A stretch of DNA of 64,000 bases from Pseudomonas sp. Irchel 3A7 (GTDB taxonomy: Bacteria > Pseudomonadota > Gammaproteobacteria > Pseudomonadales > Pseudomonadaceae). The notes beneath the pieces are model-generated. The model did not search any database. It was given only the letters and a program-made list of their open reading frames with translations, and was not told the DNA's origin. Shown one piece after another: positions 1 to 8,007 of this stretch (position 1 is its first letter; each line of letters opens with the position of its first letter). The translations under genes and the position numbers were made by a program. The stretch spans positions 367,193 through 431,192 of the forward strand of contig NZ_FYED01000002.1 in NCBI RefSeq assembly GCF_900187565.1. Reading direction: 5' to 3'.

Positions 1-2
1 CC

Positions 3-293
3 CGACGCTATGCGCGAATGCTCGAATTCTTTACCGGGCGCGACGATGCGCAGCCTTCGGTAGAGCGCAGCGTGATCGCCCAATCGACCCTCAACGCCTT
101 CGATCAATTGCCCACCGAACAGCGCGCGCTGCTGTTGTGGGTGTCGGTGGAAGGCTTGAGTTACAAAGAGGTCGCCGAGATTCTCGACGTACCCACCGGC
201 ACCGTGATGTCCCGCCTGTCCCGGGCCCGCCAGGCCCTGCGCCAACTCAGCGATGGCGAAATCACCCGCCCTGCCCTGCGGAGACTCAAATGA
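3..293 (+). CDS. ECF RNA polymerase sigma factor, C-terminal part
   Basis: The gene is cut by the window edge; the open frame enters at base 3 with no start codon visible. The translated end holds a sigma region 4 helix-turn-helix: a 'LPTEQRALLLWVSVEGLSY' stretch, then the recognition-helix signature KEVAEILDVPTGTVMSRL, typical of ECF (group 4) sigma factors. It would direct RNA polymerase to a small stress or signal regulon. Its TGA overlaps the ATG of the next gene (ATGA at 290-293), the usual translationally coupled sigma/anti-sigma arrangement. Region 2 is outside the window, so the ECF subgroup cannot be named. Confidence 0.9.
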   Translation, partial: RRYARMLEFFTGRDDAQPSVERSVIAQSTLNAFDQLPTEQRALLLWVSVEGLSYKEVAEILDVPTGTVMSRLSRARQALRQLSDGEITRPALRRLK

Positions 294-1042
294 TCAGCAT
301 GCCCCCCAGCGAACGCGACCTGCACGCTTACGTCGACCACCAGCTCAGCGACGACGACCGACATCGGGTGGAGACGTTTCTCGCCAGCAACCCGCAGATT
401 TGCGCACAAGTACGCGCCTGGCAGCAGGACGCCCAGCAACTGCGCGCGGCCCTGAGCGGCGCCTTGCAGCAACCGGCCAACCCGGACCTCGATCCGGCGC
501 AGATCCGCCAGCGCATGAAGCGCCAGTCCCGACGCCACCTGGCCAGCGCCGCGGTGTTGCTGATCGCCGTCAGCGTCGGCGGGTTCAGCGGTTGGAAGGC
601 CCGGGAAATGACCCTTCTCAGCGCCGCGCAACCGATGGCCGACGCCATGCAGGCTTACCGTCTGATAGCCGAGCAGGGGCTGTTGCCGGCGGACTACAAG
701 GCTGGGAATGACGGCGACATGCAGGGTTGGCTCGATCGTTACTTCACCCAGGCCAATCGCTTGCCCGACCTCACCGGTGCCGGGTTCAAACCGGTGAGCG
801 GGCGCTTGCTCAGCACCGAGCAAGGGCCCGCGGCGATGGTGGTGTACGAAGATCAGGGCGGGCACAAAATCAGCTTCTACGTGCGACCGCCGGGACCGAA
901 GAATTTCCTGTTGCCCAGGGGCAGTCGCAGTGATGGCGGGTTGCAGGCCGAGTATTGGTCCGGGGGTGGCTACAACTATGCGATGGTCAGCCCGGCGGAT
1001 GCGCCGGCGGCGCGGATGCTCAGGCAGACCACTCGGTTCTGA
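290..1042 (+). CDS. Anti-sigma factor, single-pass membrane protein
   Basis: A 250-residue protein starting at the ATG that overlaps the sigma factor stop. A longer in-frame extension to 137 lies wholly inside the sigma gene and is not credible. The N-terminus (LHAYVDHQLSDDDRHRVETFL) is the usual helical anti-sigma domain. One hydrophobic helix near residues 81-98 follows, then a periplasmic-looking C-terminal domain containing a YEDQGGHKISFYVRPPG stretch. By family knowledge it sequesters the upstream ECF factor at the inner membrane until a signal arrives. No HXXXCXXC zinc motif is visible. The signal is unknown. Confidence 0.88.
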   Translation: MISMPPSERDLHAYVDHQLSDDDRHRVETFLASNPQICAQVRAWQQDAQQLRAALSGALQQPANPDLDPAQIRQRMKRQSRRHLASAAVLLIAVSVGGFSGWKAREMTLLSAAQPMADAMQAYRLIAEQGLLPADYKAGNDGDMQGWLDRYFTQANRLPDLTGAGFKPVSGRLLSTEQGPAAMVVYEDQGGHKISFYVRPPGPKNFLLPRGSRSDGGLQAEYWSGGGYNYAMVSPADAPAARMLRQTTRF

Positions 1043-1071
1043 CCAACCCCATCCCTGTGGGAAGCGCTTTT

Positions 1072-1163
1072 CTGTGGGAGCGAGCCTGCTCGCGAACAGG
1101 GTGTGCCAGTCGCCATTAAAGTAGCCTGACACACCGCCTTCGCGAGCAGGCTCGCTCCCACAG
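1072..1163. repeat. REPIN (REP doublet)
   Basis: Two inverted copies of the GTGGGAGCGAGCCTGCTCGCGAA REP unit (1072-1098 and 1138-1163) separated by about 40 bases. Lies 30 bases after the anti-sigma stop, where its hairpins could act at the mRNA 3' end. Confidence 0.9.
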
Positions 1164-1207
1164 GGGTTCTGTGCCGGACACAAAAACCGCGGCTGTCACC
1201 CAACTGT

Positions 1208-1298
1208 TGTGGGAGCGAGCCTGCTCGCGAAGGCTGTCTGTCAGCCTCCATCTCTGCTGCATGTGCCGCCGTCTTCGCGAGCAGGCTCGCTCCCACAG
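1208..1298. repeat. REPIN (REP doublet)
   Basis: A second inverted pair of the same REP unit, 45 bases after the first, so this gap between an anti-sigma gene and a convergent iclR gene carries four REP units. The inner sequences of the two doublets differ, which argues against a simple tandem duplication. Confidence 0.9.
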
Positions 1299-1313
1299 GG
1301 GTCTGCGCAAACT

Positions 1314-2150
1314 TCAGGTCTGTCCGAACACTTGCGAAGGTCGCCGCAGCAATGGATCAAACGGATTGATCCTCGGCCCGATCAACGCCGCTTCGCGCTT
1401 GAGCATGTCCACCACCGTCGGCAGGCGATCCGGTCCCAGGCGATCGCTTACCGTCGCCACGCTCAACGCCGCCACCGCCCGCCCCTCACGATCGAGAATC
1501 GGCACCGCCACCCCGGCCATGCCCTGCAGCACACCGGTGTTGCGCCCGGCGTAGCCGAGCTTGCGCACGTTCTCGACTTCCGAACGCAGGAACACCTCGT
1601 CGTACAGATGGAAATCCTTGAGCCGCGGCAAGTTGTAGTGAATCACCGTGTCGCGTTCCTCCTCCGGCAGAAACGCCAGAATCGCCAGGCTACCCTGCCC
1701 CACACCCAGTGCCACTCGGCCACCGATATCACCGGTGAAGGTGCGGATCGGAAACGGTCCTTCACTGCGGTCCAAGCAAATCGCATCGAAGCCGCTACGC
1801 GCCAGCAGGAACAGCGAATCGCCCAACGACGCTGACAGCCGCAGCAATGCCGGGCGCACCAGTTCGCGCAGGTTGCCGCTGTTGCCTGCGCGGGCAGCCA
1901 GGGCGAAAAAATCCAGGCTCAGCCGATAGCGTTTGCTGCGCGCATCCTGTTCGACCATGCCCTCGTCCATCAGGCTGCGCAGCAAGCGGTGAGTGGTCGG
2001 TTGCGACAAGCCGATGTGCTGCGCCAGTTGCGTCACGCGCTCGCCGCCTTCGACGGTATCGCCCAGCGCCCGCAACACCGCAAACAGCCTTGAGACAGCG
2101 CCCACACCGACTTCATTTTTGTTTTCATTCCGCTCAATGGAATCCGACAT
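1314..2150 (-). CDS. IclR family transcriptional regulator
   Basis: 278 residues with the IclR layout: an N-terminal winged helix-turn-helix (VTQLAQHIGLSQPTTHRLLRSL, about residues 39-60) and a C-terminal effector-binding domain ending in the family signature region with MAGVAVPILDREGRAVAALSVA. It is divergent from the ABC transporter/oxidoreductase operon starting at 2398, so it is the likely local regulator of that operon. An inverted repeat, ATTCC-N7-GGAAT, overlaps its own start region (2127-2143) and may be an autoregulatory operator. The effector is unknown; by context it would be the imported amine/opine or a breakdown product. Confidence 0.92.
   Translation of the reverse strand: MSDSIERNENKNEVGVGAVSRLFAVLRALGDTVEGGERVTQLAQHIGLSQPTTHRLLRSLMDEGMVEQDARSKRYRLSLDFFALAARAGNSGNLRELVRPALLRLSASLGDSLFLLARSGFDAICLDRSEGPFPIRTFTGDIGGRVALGVGQGSLAILAFLPEEERDTVIHYNLPRLKDFHLYDEVFLRSEVENVRKLGYAGRNTGVLQGMAGVAVPILDREGRAVAALSVATVSDRLGPDRLPTVVDMLKREAALIGPRINPFDPLLRRPSQVFGQT
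2127..2143. promoter_or_regulatory. Candidate IclR operator (inverted repeat)
   Basis: ATTCC-N7-GGAAT lies across the first codons of the iclR-type gene. A further pair of related AT-rich stretches (CTATTT-type) lies at about 2170-2220 in the divergent promoter region. Only the symmetry is seen; binding is inference. Confidence 0.3.
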
Positions 2151-2397
2151 GAGTTTTCTCGCTATTTAATTTACTCACCGAATGAAACTGAAAATAGTGG
2201 TCGATTCAGTGAAATAGGCCATTGAGCCTATCCTAGTCTTCGTCCTAATCTGCGTCCATACAGGGGCGATTCGAACAACAACGGCAGCCGACTCAAGTCG
2301 AGCGCCAACGCCCCCCCGGCAACACGCTTTCGTATCTGCCCATACAAAAAAGCGCGCCTTCGGGCGACGCATAACAATCTCAGGTGGAGGCGCAGTC

Positions 2398-3423
2398 ATG
2401 GCTTTTGTGCAACTTGAAAAACTCGGCAAACGCTACGGTGAGATAGACGCCGTGGTCGCCACCGACCTCTCGGTGGAGAAAGGCGAATTCGTTTCCCTGC
2501 TCGGCCCCTCCGGATGCGGTAAAACCACCACCCTGCAAATGATCGCCGGCTTCGTCGAAGTCACCAGCGGGCGCATCGTGCTCGACGGTCGCGACATCAC
2601 CCACGCCAAACCCGCCAGCCGTGGCCTGGGCGTGGTGTTCCAGAGCTACGCGCTGTTCCCGCACATGACCGTCAAGGACAACGTCGCCTTCGGCCTGCGC
2701 ATGCGCAAGGTGCCAAATGCCGAGCTCCAGCAGCGAGTCGAGCGAGTGCTGAAACTGGTACGCCTGCACCAGCACGCCGAGCGTTACCCACGGGAGCTTT
2801 CCGGCGGCCAGCGTCAGCGTGTTGCCCTGGCCCGGGCGCTGGTGATCCAGCCGCCGGTGTTGTTGCTCGATGAGCCGCTGTCCAACCTCGACGCCAACCT
2901 GCGCGAAGAGATGCAGTTCGAAATCCGCCGCATCCAGCGTGAAGTCGGCATCACCACGCTGATGGTCACCCACGACCAGTCCGAAGCACTGTCCATCAGC
3001 GACCGCGTGGTGGTGATGCAGGCCGGGCGTATCACCCAGATCGACGCGCCTTACACCCTCTACGAACACCCGCGCACCGAATTTATTTCCGGATTCGTCG
3101 GCAAGGCCAATCTGCTGCCCGGTGAACGCGACAGGGCTGGCGTGGTTCAGGTGTGCAGCCGTGGCGATGGCGAGCTGACTCTGAGCCTGCGTCCGGAAAA
3201 AATTGATCTGCGCGACGCAGGCCACGGGCGTCTGCAAGGCAAGGTCAGCAGCCGCTTCTTTCTTGGCAGTCAATGGCTGTACGGCGTGTCGACGATCCTG
3301 GGCGAGCTGTGCGTGGTGCGCCGCAACGACGGCTCGGCGCCGCTGAATGAAGGCACGGCGGTGGGTCTGGATTGGGACACCGCGCTTTTGCGGGTGCTGA
3401 CTGCCGACGAGGTGACGGCATGA
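2398..3423 (+). CDS. ABC transporter ATP-binding protein, polyamine/opine (PotA-like) type
   Basis: 341 residues. Walker A GPSGCGKTT lies at residues 36-44, followed by the Q-loop, the signature LSGGQRQRVALARAL, Walker B LLLDEPLSNLD and the switch His (VTHDQSEALSISD). The C-terminal extension from about residue 240 resembles the TOBE domain of PotA/CysA-type ATPases. It powers import through the two permeases that follow. The ribosome binding site GGTGGAGG sits 7 bases before the ATG. First gene of a seven-gene operon; its stop overlaps the next start (ATGA at 3420-3423). Confidence 0.93.
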   Translation: MAFVQLEKLGKRYGEIDAVVATDLSVEKGEFVSLLGPSGCGKTTTLQMIAGFVEVTSGRIVLDGRDITHAKPASRGLGVVFQSYALFPHMTVKDNVAFGLRMRKVPNAELQQRVERVLKLVRLHQHAERYPRELSGGQRQRVALARALVIQPPVLLLDEPLSNLDANLREEMQFEIRRIQREVGITTLMVTHDQSEALSISDRVVVMQAGRITQIDAPYTLYEHPRTEFISGFVGKANLLPGERDRAGVVQVCSRGDGELTLSLRPEKIDLRDAGHGRLQGKVSSRFFLGSQWLYGVSTILGELCVVRRNDGSAPLNEGTAVGLDWDTALLRVLTADEVTA

Positions 3424-4289
3424 GTACGCTCGCCGCCATCCGCCAGGGGCGCCAGGGTTACTGGCTGTCGGCACCGGCCCTGGCCTTGTACCTCGGGCTG
3501 TTGGTGATCCCGTTGGCGCTGACCCTGGTGTTGTCGTTCAACGTTTTCGACTACAGCTCGGGGATCAACGGGAACGCCTACACCGTTGACCACTACGGCA
3601 GTCTGTTGGGCGATCCGTATTTCTACGAGATCTTTCTGCGAACCCTGTGGATCAGCGCACTGACCACTCTGCTTTGCGTGCTGATCGGCGTGCCCGAGGC
3701 CTACATCCTCAGCCGTATGGGTACCCCGTGGCGCTCGATTTTCCTGATCCTGATCCTCACCCCGCTGCTGATTTCGGTGGTGGTGCGCGCCTTCGGCTGG
3801 AGCCTGCTGCTCGGCGCCGACGGCCTGGTCAACCAGACCCTGCAAGCCTTCGGCGGCTCGCCGATGAAGCTGCTCTACACGCCGTTCGCGGTGGTGATTG
3901 CGCTGGTTCACGTGATGCTGCCGTTCATGATCATCCCGGTCTGGACCTCGCTGCAAAAACTTGACCCGGCCGCCGAACAAGCCGCGCTGTCACTGGGCGC
4001 CAGCCATTTCACGGTGATTCGCAAAGTGGTGTTGCCTCAAGTCATGCCCGGCATCTTGTCCGGCACCTTGATCGTGTTCGGCCTTGCCGCCAGCTCCTTC
4101 GCCATTCCCGGCCTGCTCGGCGGACGCCGCCTGAAGATGGTCGCCACGCTGATCTACGACCAGTACCTGTCGGAACTCAACTGGCCAATGGGCGCGGCGA
4201 TCGCCGTGGCCCTGCTGCTCATCAACCTGCTGATCATGCTGTCGTGGAATCGCATGATCGAAGGCCGCTACAAGAAGTCATTGGGATAA
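3420..4289 (+). CDS. ABC transporter permease, polyamine/opine type (PotB-like)
   Basis: 289 residues from the ATG overlapping the ATPase stop; a longer reading from 3372 would run inside the ATPase gene. Multiple hydrophobic helices and a cytoplasmic EAA loop (EQAALSLGASHFTVIRKVVLP) mark an inner-membrane component of a binding-protein-dependent importer. The polyamine/opine/phosphonate uptake (POPT) group usually has two such permeases of about 280 residues, as here. It would pair with the next gene to form the translocation channel. Confidence 0.92.
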   Translation: MSTLAAIRQGRQGYWLSAPALALYLGLLVIPLALTLVLSFNVFDYSSGINGNAYTVDHYGSLLGDPYFYEIFLRTLWISALTTLLCVLIGVPEAYILSRMGTPWRSIFLILILTPLLISVVVRAFGWSLLLGADGLVNQTLQAFGGSPMKLLYTPFAVVIALVHVMLPFMIIPVWTSLQKLDPAAEQAALSLGASHFTVIRKVVLPQVMPGILSGTLIVFGLAASSFAIPGLLGGRRLKMVATLIYDQYLSELNWPMGAAIAVALLLINLLIMLSWNRMIEGRYKKSLG

Positions 4290-4295
4290 TTCGTC

Positions 4296-5090
4296 ATGTC
4301 CAGGAACGGTCCTCTCGCCCTGCTGTTTCACACCCTGGTGGTATTGTTCATGCTCGCACCGCTGGTGGTGGTGTGCCTGGTGGCCTTCACCCCGGAGAAC
4401 ACCCTGAGCCTGCCGACCACGGAGTTTTCCCTGCGCTGGTTCCGGGCTGTGTTCGAACGCGCCGACTTTGTCGATGCGTTTTACAACAGCCTGATCCTGG
4501 CGTTCAGTGCGGCCTCGCTGGCGACGCTGATTGCGGTGCCAGCGGCGCTGGCGATCACCCGCTTCGAGTTTCCCGGCCGGGACTTTCTCAACGGGCTGTT
4601 TCTGTCACCGATCATCATTCCGCACCTGGTACTGGGGGTGGCGTTGCTGCGTTTGTTTGCGCTGATGGGGGTCAACGGCAGCTTCGCCTGGCTGATCTTC
4701 GCCCATGTGCTGGTGATCACTCCGTATGTACTGCGGTTGGTGCTGGCCTCGGCCATTGGTCTGGACCGCAGCGCCGAACACGCCGCGCAATCCCTGGGTG
4801 CCGGGCGCTTCACGCTGTTCCGCCAGATCACCTTGCCGATGATTCTGCCGGGGGTCGCCGGCGGGTGGTTGCTGGCGTTCATCAACAGTTTCGACGAGGT
4901 CACCCTGTCGATCTTCGTCACCTCGCCGGCCACCCAAACCTTGCCGGTGCGCATGTACGTCTACGCCACCGAATCCATCGATCCGATGATGGCGGCGGTG
5001 TCGGCGCTGGTCATTGCGCTGACCGCGCTGACCATGATTCTGCTCGACCGGGTCTATGGCCTGGATCGGGTTCTGGTGGGCAAACAATGA
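4296..5090 (+). CDS. ABC transporter permease, polyamine/opine type (PotC-like)
   Basis: 264 residues and hydrophobic throughout, with the EAA-loop motif EHAAQSLGAGRFTLFRQITLP that docks on the ATPase. It lies 6 bases after the first permease. N-terminal helix LLFHTLVVLFMLAPLVVVCLVAF and several further membrane segments fit PotC/PotI-like proteins. Together with the upstream ATPase, the first permease and the binding protein at 8008 it completes one importer. Substrate choice cannot be read from the permease; the neighbouring oxidoreductase suggests an amine or opine. Confidence 0.92.
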   Translation: MSRNGPLALLFHTLVVLFMLAPLVVVCLVAFTPENTLSLPTTEFSLRWFRAVFERADFVDAFYNSLILAFSAASLATLIAVPAALAITRFEFPGRDFLNGLFLSPIIIPHLVLGVALLRLFALMGVNGSFAWLIFAHVLVITPYVLRLVLASAIGLDRSAEHAAQSLGAGRFTLFRQITLPMILPGVAGGWLLAFINSFDEVTLSIFVTSPATQTLPVRMYVYATESIDPMMAAVSALVIALTALTMILLDRVYGLDRVLVGKQ

Positions 5091-5097
5091 GGGCGCC

Positions 5098-5388
5098 ATG
5101 GCTCTGCTGAAACGACTGGCCGAAGGCGATCGCCCGGCCCTGGACTTTACCCTCGACGGCCAACCGGCCAGCGGCCTGCTCGGCGACACCGTGCTGACGG
5201 CGGTACTGACCTTAAGCGAACACCTGCGCGGCAGCGACTTCAGCGCCGAACCCCGCGCCGGTTTCTGCCTGATGGGCGCCTGCCAGGACTGTTGGGTGCG
5301 GCTGGGCGATGGTCGCCGGGTGCGTGCGTGTTCGACCTTGCTTGAAGCCGGGCAGCACATCAACCGCGAACCAGGACGAGTGATATGA
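5098..5388 (+). CDS. (2Fe-2S) ferredoxin-like subunit of an HcnA/opine-dehydrogenase-like complex
   Basis: 96 residues. Cysteines at 57, 62, 65 and 78 (C-x4-C-x2-C-x12-C) are the plant-type [2Fe-2S] pattern of HcnA, of the small subunit of octopine/nopaline oxidases, and of the N-terminal domain of sarcosine oxidase alpha. The start at 5098 is 8 bases after the permease stop; a longer frame from 5056 overlaps the permease. By family knowledge it passes electrons within a three-subunit membrane-associated amine dehydrogenase whose other subunits are the next two genes. It is not called hcnA because the transporter context points to catabolism, not cyanide synthesis. Confidence 0.85.
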   Translation: MALLKRLAEGDRPALDFTLDGQPASGLLGDTVLTAVLTLSEHLRGSDFSAEPRAGFCLMGACQDCWVRLGDGRRVRACSTLLEAGQHINREPGRVI

Positions 5389-5525
5389 ACACCCATTCCA
5401 TCTGCAGAAACCCAATCCCCTGTGGGAGCTGGCTTGCCAGCGATAGCGGCCTGTCTGCCGGCATCAATGTTGAATGTGCCGCCCTCATCGCTGGCAAGCC
5501 AGCTCCCACAAGGGGTTGGGTATGA
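5385..5525 (+). CDS. 46-codon bridging ORF spanning a REPIN
   Basis: An unbroken frame begins at an ATG overlapping the stop of the ferredoxin gene (ATGA, 5385-5388) and ends at a TGA overlapping the ATG of the next oxidoreductase subunit (ATGA, 5522-5525). Almost its whole length is the REPIN at 5421-5510. The predicted peptide resembles no family I know and may not be functional. The frame could let ribosomes cross the insertion and keep the downstream gene coupled. The ATG at 5385 may mark where the downstream gene began before insertion. Both overlaps and the open frame are seen; function is inference. Confidence 0.45.
   Translation: MNTHSICRNPIPCGSWLASDSGLSAGINVECAALIAGKPAPTRGWV
5421..5510. 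repeat. REPIN inside an operon, GTGGGAGCTGGCTTGCCAGCGAT subtype
   Basis: Inverted REP units at each end around a variable centre. The palindrome core (GCTGGCTTGCCAGC) differs from the main window subtype (GCGAGCCTGCTCGC). It separates two subunit genes of one predicted complex, an unusual place for a REPIN. Confidence 0.88.
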
Positions 5526-6877
5526 AGCCTGTGGTTATCATCGGCGCCGGCCCTGCTGGTATTCGTGCCGCGCAGACGTTGGTGGCACAGGGTGTACGCC
5601 CGGTGCTGCTGGACGAAGCCGCGCGCGGTGGCGGGCAGATTTATCGACGCCAGCCGGCCAACTTCAAGCGTTCGCCGGTCAAGCTATATGGCTTCGAAGC
5701 GCGCAAGGCCAACGCCCTGCACCAGACCCTCGACACGCTGCGCGACCAGCTCGATTACCGCCCCGAAACCCTGGTGTGGAACGCCGAGAACGGCACCCTC
5801 GATACCTTGCAGGATGGCTGTGCCGGGCGGTTGGAATTTTCCCGGGTGATTGTCGCCACTGGCGCCACCGACCGGATTCTGCCGGTTCCGGGCTGGACAT
5901 TGCCCGGGGTCTATAGCCTCGGCGCGGCGCAGATCGCCTTGAAGTTCCAGGGTTGCGCTATCGGTGAGCGCGTGGTGTTCGCCGGCAGCGGGCCGTTGCT
6001 GTACCTGGTCGCTTATCAATACGCCAAGGCTGGTGCCAAGGTGATTGCGGTGCTCGACAGCTCGCCCTTCAGCGCCCAGGCCCGCGCCCTGCCCCACCTG
6101 TTGGCGCAACCGGCCACATTGGCCAAAGGCATCTATTACCGAGGCTGGCTGACCGCCCACGGCATACCGGTGCATCAGGGCGCAACCTTGAAACGGGTCG
6201 AGGGCGAACAACGTGCGCAAGCGCTGATCTGGTCCGATTCCAAAGGCGAATATCAACTGGACTGCGATGCCGTCGCCTTTGCCCATGGCCTGCGCAGTGA
6301 AACCCAACTCGCCGACCTGCTCGGTTGTGAATTCGCCTGGAACCCCCTCAACCGTGCCTGGCTGCCACAACGCGACGCCGCCGGGCGCAGCAGTGTTGCC
6401 CAGGTGTACCTGGCCGGTGACGGCGCCGGAATCATGGGCGCCGACGCCGCGGAAATGGCCGGCGAGCGCGCCGCGTTGGCGGTGCTCGAAGACATCGGTT
6501 ACCTGATCGCGCCGCAACGCGCCGCTCACCTGGAACAAGCCCTCGAACGCATCGGCGATTTTCGTCAGGGTCTGGAACGCGCTTTTGTCTTCCCCGAAGA
6601 CTGGGCGGCCGGCATCGCCGATGACGTCATGGTCTGCCGTTGCGAAGAAGTCCGTGCCGGCGACATTCGTGAGGTCGTGCGCGAGGGCCATTGGGAAATC
6701 AATCGGGTCAAGGCGCATTGCCGGATCGGCATGGGTCGTTGCCAAGGGCGGATGTGTGGCGCGGCCGCGGCGGAAATCATTGCCTGCCAGAGCCAGCGCG
6801 CCGTGTCCGAGATCGGCCGGCTGCGGGCCCAGGCACCAATCAAGCCGCTGCCCTTCGGCCTGGAGATTGAAGCATGA
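5522..6877 (+). CDS. FAD/NAD(P)-dependent oxidoreductase subunit with C-terminal [2Fe-2S]-BFD domain (HcnB / opine oxidase subunit A-like)
   Basis: 451 residues. The N-terminal dinucleotide fold has IIGAGPAGIRAAQTL, and a second nucleotide-binding segment (FAGSGPLLYLVAYQYAKAG) lies mid-protein. A C-terminal cysteine-rich region (VCRCEEV, then HCRIGMGRCQGRMC) fits the BFD-like [2Fe-2S] domain of HcnB, octopine/nopaline oxidase subunit A and D-hydroxyproline dehydrogenase alpha. The start at 5522 has AAGGGG 7 bases upstream, part of it contributed by the REPIN edge. A longer frame from 5474 would begin inside the REPIN. It overlaps the next subunit by 4 bases. Confidence 0.88.
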   Translation: MKPVVIIGAGPAGIRAAQTLVAQGVRPVLLDEAARGGGQIYRRQPANFKRSPVKLYGFEARKANALHQTLDTLRDQLDYRPETLVWNAENGTLDTLQDGCAGRLEFSRVIVATGATDRILPVPGWTLPGVYSLGAAQIALKFQGCAIGERVVFAGSGPLLYLVAYQYAKAGAKVIAVLDSSPFSAQARALPHLLAQPATLAKGIYYRGWLTAHGIPVHQGATLKRVEGEQRAQALIWSDSKGEYQLDCDAVAFAHGLRSETQLADLLGCEFAWNPLNRAWLPQRDAAGRSSVAQVYLAGDGAGIMGADAAEMAGERAALAVLEDIGYLIAPQRAAHLEQALERIGDFRQGLERAFVFPEDWAAGIADDVMVCRCEEVRAGDIREVVREGHWEINRVKAHCRIGMGRCQGRMCGAAAAEIIACQSQRAVSEIGRLRAQAPIKPLPFGLEIEA

Positions 6878-7989
6878 TCGAAGTCGATGCAGTGATCATC
6901 GGCGGTGGCATCGTCGGTGCTTCGGCGGCGCTGTTCCTTGGCAAGGCCGGGCGTCGCGTAGTGCTACTGGAGCGGGATTTTTGCGGTTCGCACTCCAGCG
7001 GCGTGAACTATGGCGGCGTGCGTCGCCAGGGTCGTCCGCTGTCGCAACTGCCACTGTCGCAACGCTCCCACGCCATCTGGGCGCAACTGCCGCAGTTGAT
7101 TGGCATCGACGGCGAGTACCAACGTAGCGGCCACCTGAAACTCGCCCGCAGTCCCGACGACTTGCGAGCCTTGCAAGACTATGCCACCAGCAGTCTGGGC
7201 TTCGGTCTCGATTTGCAGGTGCTTGATCGTGCCGAACTGCGGCGGCGTTTTCCATGGGTCGGTGAGGTGGCCGTGGGCGCTTCGTACTGCCCGGACGACG
7301 GCCATGCCAACCCGCGGTTGGTGTCCCCGGCCTTTGCCCGGGCGGCGCGGCGCCATGGTGTGCAGGTGCATGAGCAATGCGCGGTCACGGCCGTGGAACA
7401 CGACGGCCAGCGCTTTCGCGTGCGCACCCAGACAGGCCTCGAGTTGCACGCGCCCTGGCTGTTGAACTGCGCCGGAGCCTGGGCCGGCAGCCTGGCCGCG
7501 CAATTCGGCGAGCCGGTGCCGATGCACTCCGGACACCCGGCGATGCTGGTCACCGAGCCGTTGCCGCTGGTGATGAATGCCAGCACCGGCGTCGAAGGCG
7601 GCGGCATCTATGCACGCCAGGTCGCACGCGGCAATTGCGTGCTGGGCGGCGGCCAGGGCTTTGCCCTCGACGACGCCCGTGCCCGCCCCGGCCAAGGCGC
7701 CGTGCTGGAAATCCTGCGTCAGGCGGTCGAGCTCTACCCGTTTCTGGAAGGCGCCCAGGCGATTCGCACCTGGAGCGGCACCGAAGGTTATCTGCCCGAT
7801 CGCCAACCGGTGATCGGCCACAGCCGTACCCAGCCTGGTCTGTTGCATGCGTTCGGCTTTGCCGGCGCCGGTTTCCAGATCGGCCCGGCGGTGGGCCAGG
7901 CGCTCACCGAGATCATCTGTAGCGGCGCGTCAAAGACGCCGCTGGATGCGTTTTCCATCACCCGGTTTCACTCCATCTCCGTAGCTTGA
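6874..7989 (+). CDS. FAD-dependent amine dehydrogenase catalytic subunit (DAO family; HcnC / opine oxidase subunit B-like)
   Basis: 371 residues. The N-terminal FAD motif VIIGGGIVGASAALFLGKAG and the late motif TEGYLPDRQPVIGHS followed by HAFGFAGAGFQIGPAVG are typical of the D-amino acid oxidase fold shared by sarcosine oxidase beta, HcnC and opine oxidases. It presumably oxidises the C-N bond of the imported substrate and passes electrons via the FAD/BFD and [2Fe-2S] subunits to the respiratory chain. Translationally coupled to the preceding gene (ATGA). Substrate not identifiable from sequence. Confidence 0.88.
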   Translation: MIEVDAVIIGGGIVGASAALFLGKAGRRVVLLERDFCGSHSSGVNYGGVRRQGRPLSQLPLSQRSHAIWAQLPQLIGIDGEYQRSGHLKLARSPDDLRALQDYATSSLGFGLDLQVLDRAELRRRFPWVGEVAVGASYCPDDGHANPRLVSPAFARAARRHGVQVHEQCAVTAVEHDGQRFRVRTQTGLELHAPWLLNCAGAWAGSLAAQFGEPVPMHSGHPAMLVTEPLPLVMNASTGVEGGGIYARQVARGNCVLGGGQGFALDDARARPGQGAVLEILRQAVELYPFLEGAQAIRTWSGTEGYLPDRQPVIGHSRTQPGLLHAFGFAGAGFQIGPAVGQALTEIICSGASKTPLDAFSITRFHSISVA

Positions 7990-8007
7990 TAGAGGAAGGT
8001 CGCGCCA

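Noticed and set aside
5098..7989. Naming these genes hcnA, hcnB, hcnC (cyanide synthase)
   Set aside because: They share the architecture, but they lie in one operon with a polyamine/opine importer, and the catalytic subunit is shorter than HcnC. Catabolic amine dehydrogenase is the better reading.
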